Below, one piece after another: positions 5,752-8,822 of a stretch of DNA of 8,822 bases. The translations under genes and the position numbers were made by a program. Position 1 is the first letter of the stretch; every line of letters starts with the position of its first letter. Below the pieces are notes generated by a model that did not search any database, was not told the DNA's origin, and saw only the letters and a program-made list of their open reading frames with translations. This DNA comes from Patescibacteria group bacterium (GTDB lineage: Bacteria; Patescibacteriota; Patescibacteriia; Veblenbacterales; UBA10138): positions 8,050 through 16,871 of the forward strand of contig DOPF01000034.1 of assembly GCA_003512705.1 (NCBI GenBank), in the 5' to 3' direction.

Positions 5752-5779
5752 AAGGCGGGGGTTGATACCTCCGCCTTTT
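5752..5779. terminator. Bidirectional terminator between toxin and lipoprotein genes
   Basis: AAGGCGGGGGT (5752-5762) pairs with ACCTCCGCCTT (5767-5777), 11 bp with one G-U, around a TGAT loop. The plus strand continues with TTTT; the minus strand continues with CTTCTTTTTTTATT, which is stronger. It closes both convergent transcripts. Confidence 0.85.
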
Positions 5780-5810
5780 GGAATGAGCGCCTTTACTCAC
5801 CTTCGCGCAC

Positions 5811-6296
5811 CTACTTTGACTGTCTGAGAAAAGGCGCAACGACGAGTTGGCCGGACGATATCAAGTCGTCATGATACAGGACAAAATTGAGGCTGTCCTT
5901 GACCATGCCCATAGCTTTAGCGCCGGGATGCACATAGAATACACTTCGAATACGATGTGAATCTGCTGGGCTAAAAAACTCCGCCGCCACGCGGATGCCC
6001 AAAAAAATGGAATCTACTGCGGTGAAAGGCCGCCAGGGCGCACTTTTTTCAAAAACGAATACCGAATCAACGGCACCCCCCACCCACACTACCGCATAAG
6101 GTGAGTAATCCGCTGTATTGATCTGGTAACGGAATTCCTCAGCTGCCACCGCCGCCGAGACACCGGCCGGCACCTCAAAGATCATCACCAGTTTGGTCGA
6201 ATCAGCGGGCTGCTGCGTTATAAAATCGCGCGACGGTTTTTTACCGCAAGATGCAGTCAGTAAGGCCACTACAACCAACACAGGAAGGTATTTCAT
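5811..6296 (-). CDS. Secreted lipoprotein of unknown function
   Basis: The 161-residue product begins MKYLPVLVVVALLTASCGKK: a Lys, a hydrophobic stretch (4-13) and a lipobox-like TASC with Cys17 as the probable lipidated residue. It would therefore be exported and anchored on the outer face of the membrane. The mature part is rich in Val, Ala, Phe and Ser, looks mainly beta-stranded, and has no motif I recognise. The ATG at 6296 is chosen because AAGGA lies about 6 nt upstream and the signal peptide starts there; an ATG at 6317 would put that Shine-Dalgarno sequence inside the gene. It has its own promoter-like sequence and shares a terminator with the toxin gene. It is clearly more GC-rich than rpmF, nusB and rnc, so it may have been acquired. 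Confidence 0.85.
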   Translation of the reverse strand: MKYLPVLVVVALLTASCGKKPSRDFITQQPADSTKLVMIFEVPAGVSAAVAAEEFRYQINTADYSPYAVVWVGGAVDSVFVFEKSAPWRPFTAVDSIFLGIRVAAEFFSPADSHRIRSVFYVHPGAKAMGMVKDSLNFVLYHDDLISSGQLVVAPFLRQSK

Positions 6297-6370
6297 GTCT
6301 ATTCCTTTCTCAGTCAAATGATATTATTGGATGTTTAAAATACTCTGTTTATTTTCGTTTAAAGTTATTT

Positions 6371-6400
6371 ATTTTAGCTCCAACGATAAGGTTTAGTCAA
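6371..6400 (-). promoter_or_regulatory. Promoter of the lipoprotein gene
   Basis: On the minus strand TTGACT (6400-6395) is followed after 18 bp by TAAAAT (6376-6371). The leader to the ATG at 6296 would be about 70 nt. Confidence 0.55.
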
Positions 6401-6415
6401 TAGCGACGCCAGGAC

Positions 6416-6443
6416 TTGCCATATTTGAACAAACTGCTATAAT
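6416..6443 (+). promoter_or_regulatory. Promoter of the rpmF-nusB-rnc cluster
   Basis: TTGCCA (6416-6421, 5/6) is followed after 16 bp by a perfect TATAAT (6438-6443), preceded by TGC (extended -10). Transcription would start near 6450, giving a leader of about 60 nt. Confidence 0.8.
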
Positions 6444-6471
6444 CTGCTAATAATAAATAAGCTAACTACTA

Positions 6472-6501
6472 ACTAGGAACTAATTACTAGGAACGAGGAA
6501 C
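6472..6501 (+). repeat. Three short repeats in the rpmF leader, last one a ribosome binding site
   Basis: ACTAGGAAC occurs at 6472-6480 and 6486-6494, and ACGAGGAAC at 6493-6501. The GAGGAA of the third copy (6495-6500) lies 8 nt before the ATG at 6509 and is the likely Shine-Dalgarno sequence; the other two are similar purine-rich sites further upstream. Confidence 0.55.
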
Positions 6502-6508
6502 TAACAAT

Positions 6509-6736
6509 ATGGGTTTACCTGGTCATAGACGAACATCTAGTCACAAGCGCCGCCGCGCCGCGCACTTTGCTTTAAATAAAGCGCATCTATCTAAATGTTC
6601 ACACTGTCAGGCTACGGTCAAACCACACCATGTTTGTATGATTTGCGGCTACTACAACGGCCGGCAGGTTATTAACATGAAGTCAAAAATTAAAGCTGGC
6701 GCAAAAGTAACTAGCGACGAAAAGCACCATCAATAA
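6509..6736 (+). CDS. rpmF: 50S ribosomal protein L32
   Basis: L32 is a small zinc-binding protein of the large ribosomal subunit. The 75-residue product has the basic N-terminus with GHRRTSSHKRRRAAH and two CxxC pairs (Cys30/Cys33 in CSHCQ, Cys43/Cys46 in CMICGYYNGRQVI) forming a zinc ribbon, so this is the zinc-containing form rather than a zinc-independent paralogue. The conserved HHVCMICGYYNG block identifies the family. The start follows a good GAGGAA. It is slightly longer than the common ~57-60 residues because of a polar, His-rich C-terminal tail (ending DEKHHQ). It is the first gene after a strong promoter and precedes nusB by 123 nt. Confidence 0.97.
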   Translation: MGLPGHRRTSSHKRRRAAHFALNKAHLSKCSHCQATVKPHHVCMICGYYNGRQVINMKSKIKAGAKVTSDEKHHQ

Positions 6737-6756
6737 CCATGGCAAATGCAAAATGT

Positions 6757-6796
6757 AAAAATCAAAATGCAAAATTAATTTTTATTTTTGATTTTT
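6757..6796. repeat. AT-rich 11-bp inverted repeat between rpmF and nusB
   Basis: AAAAATCAAAA (6757-6767) and TTTTGATTTTT (6786-6796) are perfect inverted copies around an 18-nt loop that contains AAAATTAATTTT. The surrounding sequence repeats GCAAAAT-like words. Such AT-rich arms are frequent between genes in CPR genomes, as far as I recall. On the plus strand the T-rich right arm could act as a weak terminator. Confidence 0.55.
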
Positions 6797-6809
6797 GAAT
6801 TTTAAATTT

Positions 6810-6844
6810 GGTTGCTTTAGCAACCACCCCGCCTTCGGCGGGGT
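6810..6844. other. Two tandem hairpins before nusB
   Basis: GGTTGC/GCAACC (6810-6815 with 6820-6825, TTTA loop) is followed at once by ACCCCGCC/GGCGGGGT (6826-6833 with 6837-6844, TTC loop). Neither has a T-run behind it on either strand, so they look like RNA-stabilising or processing structures rather than intrinsic terminators. They end 15 nt before the nusB ATG. Confidence 0.55.
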
Positions 6845-6859
6845 AAAAGCAAAACTTTC

Positions 6860-7336
6860 ATGTCCAATCGCCACCTCGCTCGCACTGTCATACTACAATC
6901 ACTTTTCCAGTGGGATTTTTTAGGGCAAAAAGGCGATTTGTTAAAAAGCATAGAATCTAACCTAAAAGAATTAGCCGCCGGTTTAAATGACGAAGGTTTT
7001 AGCATCAGAGTAGCCCAAGGCATTCTAAAACACTTACCAGAAATTGATAAACTAATAATGCGGCTAGCACCCGAGTGGCCGTTGGATCAAATAACCGCTA
7101 TTGACCGCAATATTTTACGCTTAGGGATTTTTGAGTTAAAATTTAATAAAGAAGTTCCGCCTAAAGTGGCTATTAACGAATCTATTGAACTAGCCAAAGC
7201 CTTTGGCGGCGACGCCTCCAGCCGATTTGTAAACGGCGTACTGGGATCACTTTACAAAGAATTAACCGAAGCGGGTGATATTCCTATTGAAGACTTTAAA
7301 CAACTGGTAAACAAACCAGAAGAACCTAAATCTTAA
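6860..7336 (+). CDS. nusB: Transcription antitermination protein NusB
   Basis: NusB, with NusE (ribosomal protein S10), binds boxA RNA and takes part in antitermination of rRNA transcription and in rRNA maturation. The 158-residue length is normal and the protein should be all-helical. The N-terminus [18 protein letters not shown] (3-20) is the conserved RNA-binding start. The blocks [14 protein letters not shown] (80-93) and [20 protein letters not shown] (103-122) followed by FVNGVLG (123-129) are family signatures. The polar tail beyond 140 is variable. No clear Shine-Dalgarno sequence precedes the ATG; a strong hairpin ends 15 nt upstream. It lies 123 nt after rpmF and 74 nt before rnc, so it probably shares their transcript, fitting a ribosome-production unit. 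Confidence 0.96.
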   Translation: MSNRHLARTVILQSLFQWDFLGQKGDLLKSIESNLKELAAGLNDEGFSIRVAQGILKHLPEIDKLIMRLAPEWPLDQITAIDRNILRLGIFELKFNKEVPPKVAINESIELAKAFGGDASSRFVNGVLGSLYKELTEAGDIPIEDFKQLVNKPEEPKS

Positions 7337-7342
7337 TTTATA

Positions 7343-7395
7343 CTCCCTAAAGGCGTGGTGCGGAAATTGAATTCAGCGCTACACCTTTCCGGGAG
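7343..7395 (+). promoter_or_regulatory. Long hairpin upstream of rnc, candidate RNase III processing site
   Basis: The inner stem pairs 7349-7361 (AAAGGCGTGGTGC) with 7376-7388 (GCGCTACACCTTT): 13 positions, one mismatch and two G-U pairs. The outer stem pairs CTCCC (7343-7347) with GGGAG (7391-7395). Together they give about 17 pairs in a helix ending 15 nt before the rnc ATG. AGCGCT occurs twice (7375-7380, 7394-7399). No T-run follows, so it is not an intrinsic terminator. Confidence 0.6.
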
Positions 7396-7410
7396 CGCTC
7401 TCACAAGCTC

Positions 7411-8100
7411 ATGAAAGAATTATCAACTTTAGAAGATATTTTGGGTGTAAAATTTTTAAACCCCGATCTTCTTAAACAAGCGTTAGTCCATCGATCATAT
7501 TTAAACGAAAACCCCGGCTTTGCCCTAGCCCACAATGAGCGGCTGGAATTTTTGGGTGATGCGGTGCTGGAACTGGTAGTAACAGAATATTTATATCTAA
7601 ACTACCCCAACCCCGAAGGCGAGCTGACCAACTGGCGGGCCGCTTTAGTTAATGCACGTACCCTAGCCGACATTGCCCAGAATTTAAATTTGGGAGAGTA
7701 TCTATATTTATCGCGCGGCGAAGCTAAAGATTCAAGTGGTAAAGCCCGGCAATATATTTTGGCTAATGCTTTAGAATCCTTAATTGGCGCTATTTACCTA
7801 GATCTGGGCATGGACGCGGCCAAGGAGTTTATAACCAAAAATATTTTATCGCGGTTGTCCAATGTATTAACCAACCACCTTTATCTAGATCCCAAAAGTA
7901 AATTTCAGGAAATCGCCCAAGAAAAGGTGGGGGTTACCCCCCATTACTTGGTACTTGACGAAGCCGGGCCTGACCATGCTAAAATATTTAGGGTAGGTCT
8001 TTACCTAGGAGACGAGATGGTAGCTGAAGGTCAAGGATCATCTAAGCAGGAAGCCCAGGTGGACGCTGCCGAAAAAGCCTTAATTCTGAAAAAATGGTAA
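7411..8100 (+). CDS. rnc: Ribonuclease III
   Basis: RNase III is a Mg2+-dependent dimer that cuts double-stranded RNA, mainly in rRNA precursor processing. The 229-residue length is standard. The catalytic domain (about 1-150) has the signature HNERLEFLGDAVLEL (41-55), with Glu43, Glu46 and Asp50 matching E. coli Glu38, Glu41 and Asp45. The second metal-binding helix ILANALESLIGAIYLD (116-131) keeps Glu122 (E. coli Glu117); the E. coli Asp114 position is Asn119, a variant I believe is common. The double-stranded RNA-binding domain spans about 157-229 (PKSKFQEIAQEKVG, then GSSKQEAQVDAAEKAL). The ATG at 7411 has no well-placed Shine-Dalgarno sequence; a GGGAG 15 nt upstream is buried in the hairpin. 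It lies downstream of nusB and is closed by a terminator. Confidence 0.98.
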   Translation: MKELSTLEDILGVKFLNPDLLKQALVHRSYLNENPGFALAHNERLEFLGDAVLELVVTEYLYLNYPNPEGELTNWRAALVNARTLADIAQNLNLGEYLYLSRGEAKDSSGKARQYILANALESLIGAIYLDLGMDAAKEFITKNILSRLSNVLTNHLYLDPKSKFQEIAQEKVGVTPHYLVLDEAGPDHAKIFRVGLYLGDEMVAEGQGSSKQEAQVDAAEKALILKKW

Positions 8101-8132
8101 TACATCTAAAATTCAATAAAGTTTTTTCATAA

Positions 8133-8166
8133 GGAATTTCCTCTCCTCGGCGAGGGAATTTTTTTA
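8133..8166 (+). terminator. Terminator after rnc
   Basis: AATTTCCTC (8135-8143) pairs with GAGGGAATT (8152-8160), one G-U, around 8 nt, followed by a run of seven T (8159-8165). It stands between rnc and the zinc-ribbon gene. Confidence 0.85.
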
Positions 8167-8183
8167 AAACCAAATTAGGATAA

Positions 8184-8200
8184 AAAGGGGGTAAATTTTG
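8184..8200 (+). promoter_or_regulatory. Strong ribosome binding site with TTG start
   Basis: AAAGGGGGT (8184-8192) lies 5 nt before TTG (8198-8200). It is the best Shine-Dalgarno sequence in the window and fixes a TTG start for the gene that follows; there is no in-frame ATG before codon 81. Confidence 0.75.
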
Positions 8201-8701
8201 ATAACCAAGACCGACATTGACCATTTACAAAAAAGTACAGAAGAGCAAACCTCAACACCGCCGACAACATACAACACCACTACCGTTATCGTCAGTAACG
8301 GAATTTATTACCTGTGCAACACCAAATGCCCCAATTGCGGCCGTAAGAAAATTTTGAAAGTTGATATCCAAAACTTTCTCATAAATGGCTGCTTGGGTGA
8401 ATGGTGGGTGGCCGGCGCCGTTGGTCCAGATGGAAGTATGAGTAATATTCCCTGCCCGAACTGTTGGCCAGATAAAGCCGACGTAAATAACCAAAACCAG
8501 CGACGAAAACGAAATCGCGAACAAATAATTTTGCCTGGTCTGGAGGCGATGAAAAAATATACACTGATTAATGAGCAATACCGGGCCAAAACCGCCCAAC
8601 AAAATGTGCAAAATGTTGCACCTATAATTTCTTGCATCTTGAAATCCATAATTGAGGGTATTGCACTTTACACCCTGAATCCAAAAGCGCCAACCAAGTA
8701 A
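8198..8701 (+). CDS. Unknown protein with a two-CxxC zinc ribbon
   Basis: I do not recognise the family. The 167-residue product has a polar, Thr-rich N-terminus (1-30), then two CPNC knuckles (Cys44/Cys47 and Cys86/Cys89) about 40 residues apart that would bind one zinc as a ribbon. Between them is GCLGEWWVAGAVGPDGS (64-80). A basic stretch follows (QRRKRNRE, 101-108), then a helical C-terminus with a hydrophobic segment (about 141-158). The ribbon plus basic patch suggests nucleic-acid binding; this is inference. The start is TTG, set by a strong Shine-Dalgarno sequence. The gene lies between terminators at 8133-8166 and 8686-8723, inserted in the otherwise conserved rnc-smc neighbourhood. 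I see no convincing promoter in the 30 nt after the first terminator, so it may rely on read-through. Confidence 0.75.
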   Translation: MITKTDIDHLQKSTEEQTSTPPTTYNTTTVIVSNGIYYLCNTKCPNCGRKKILKVDIQNFLINGCLGEWWVAGAVGPDGSMSNIPCPNCWPDKADVNNQNQRRKRNREQIILPGLEAMKKYTLINEQYRAKTAQQNVQNVAPIISCILKSIIEGIALYTLNPKAPTK

Positions 8702-8723
8702 CAGTTGGCGCTCCTTTATTTTT
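8686..8723 (+). terminator. Terminator overlapping the end of the zinc-ribbon gene
   Basis: AGCGCCAAC (8686-8694) pairs perfectly with GTTGGCGCT (8704-8712) around a 9-nt loop that contains the TAA stop (8699-8701), followed by CCTTTATTTTT. The last coding bases therefore form the left arm. Confidence 0.9.
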
Positions 8724-8733
8724 CCGCTAAAAT
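8705..8733 (+). promoter_or_regulatory. Possible smc promoter starting inside the terminator
   Basis: TTGGCG (8705-8710, 4/6), part of the terminator's right arm, is followed after 17 bp by TAAAAT (8728-8733). The leader to the ATG at 8770 would be about 30 nt. A second -10-like TATAAG lies at 8750-8755 without a good -35. Weak. Confidence 0.35.
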
Positions 8734-8769
8734 AATAACGAGGCCTTAGTATAAGCCCTACGCCGATTT

Positions 8770-8822
8770 ATGTATCTACAAAAACTGGAGATTCTAGGAT
8801 TCAAGTCGTTTGCTTTAAAGAC
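8770..8822 (+). CDS. smc: Chromosome segregation protein SMC, N-terminal start only
   Basis: The first 17 codons read MYLQKLEILGFKSFALK, which is the characteristic first strand of SMC ATPases (compare the common MYLKKLEIQGFKSFADK), just before the Walker A region. SMC forms a coiled-coil dimer that organises and segregates the chromosome with ScpA and ScpB. The window ends here, so nothing can be said of the rest. The order rnc then smc is known from many bacteria and supports the call. AACTGGAG occurs only inside the gene, so no clear Shine-Dalgarno sequence precedes the ATG. Confidence 0.85.
   Translation, partial: MYLQKLEILGFKSFALK

Noticed and set aside
5787..5837. Second terminator from inverted GCGCCTTT/AAAGGCGC
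   Set aside because: The right arm lies inside the lipoprotein gene, the loop is over 30 nt, and no T-run follows; the hairpin at 5752-5779 explains termination.
6810..6844. Terminator after rpmF
   Set aside because: The GC hairpins are strong but no T-run follows on either strand.

Overview
The window looks like a bacterial chromosome segment from the Candidate Phyla Radiation (Patescibacteria, most likely a Parcubacteria-type lineage). This rests on three observations: the genes are short and AT-leaning, often with weak or absent Shine-Dalgarno sequences; rpmF, nusB, rnc and smc are clustered without the fatty-acid synthesis genes that usually sit among them; and the first full gene resembles a hypothetical protein family I associate with this group. 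The assignment is inference, since no rRNA is present. UGA is used as a stop codon, so the standard bacterial code (table 11) fits.

Layout. 1-108: the edge of a possible minus-strand gene (weak). 116-150: a terminator. 203-850 (minus): a GC-rich unknown protein whose C-terminus resembles a diversity-generating-retroelement target. 939-980: a perfect 16-bp palindrome that supplies the -35 boxes of two divergent promoters, one for that gene and one for a small coiled-coil gene at 1011-1319. 1320-1756: a gene-free stretch containing two tandem ~148-bp units bounded by inverted repeats; the last repeat ends in the start codon of the next gene.

1757-5085: an apparent operon of an UlaG-like metallo-beta-lactamase-fold hydrolase, a 62-residue single-pass membrane protein and DNA gyrase subunit A. 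It is followed by a GC-rich structured intergenic region. 5209-5779: a self-contained toxin-antitoxin module (Phd/YefM-type antitoxin, RelE/ParE-type toxin) with a strong promoter, an overlapping operator palindrome and a terminator. The terminator is shared with a convergent, GC-rich minus-strand lipoprotein gene (5811-6296).

6416-8822: the conserved core, with a strong promoter, rpmF (L32), nusB, rnc (RNase III), a TTG-started zinc-ribbon protein flanked by terminators, and the first 17 codons of smc. A long hairpin just upstream of rnc is a candidate RNase III autoregulation site. The core genes serve DNA supercoiling (gyrA), ribosome assembly and rRNA transcription/processing (rpmF, nusB, rnc) and chromosome organisation (smc). 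The divergent pair, the toxin-antitoxin module, the lipoprotein and the zinc-ribbon gene look like accessory insertions around them.
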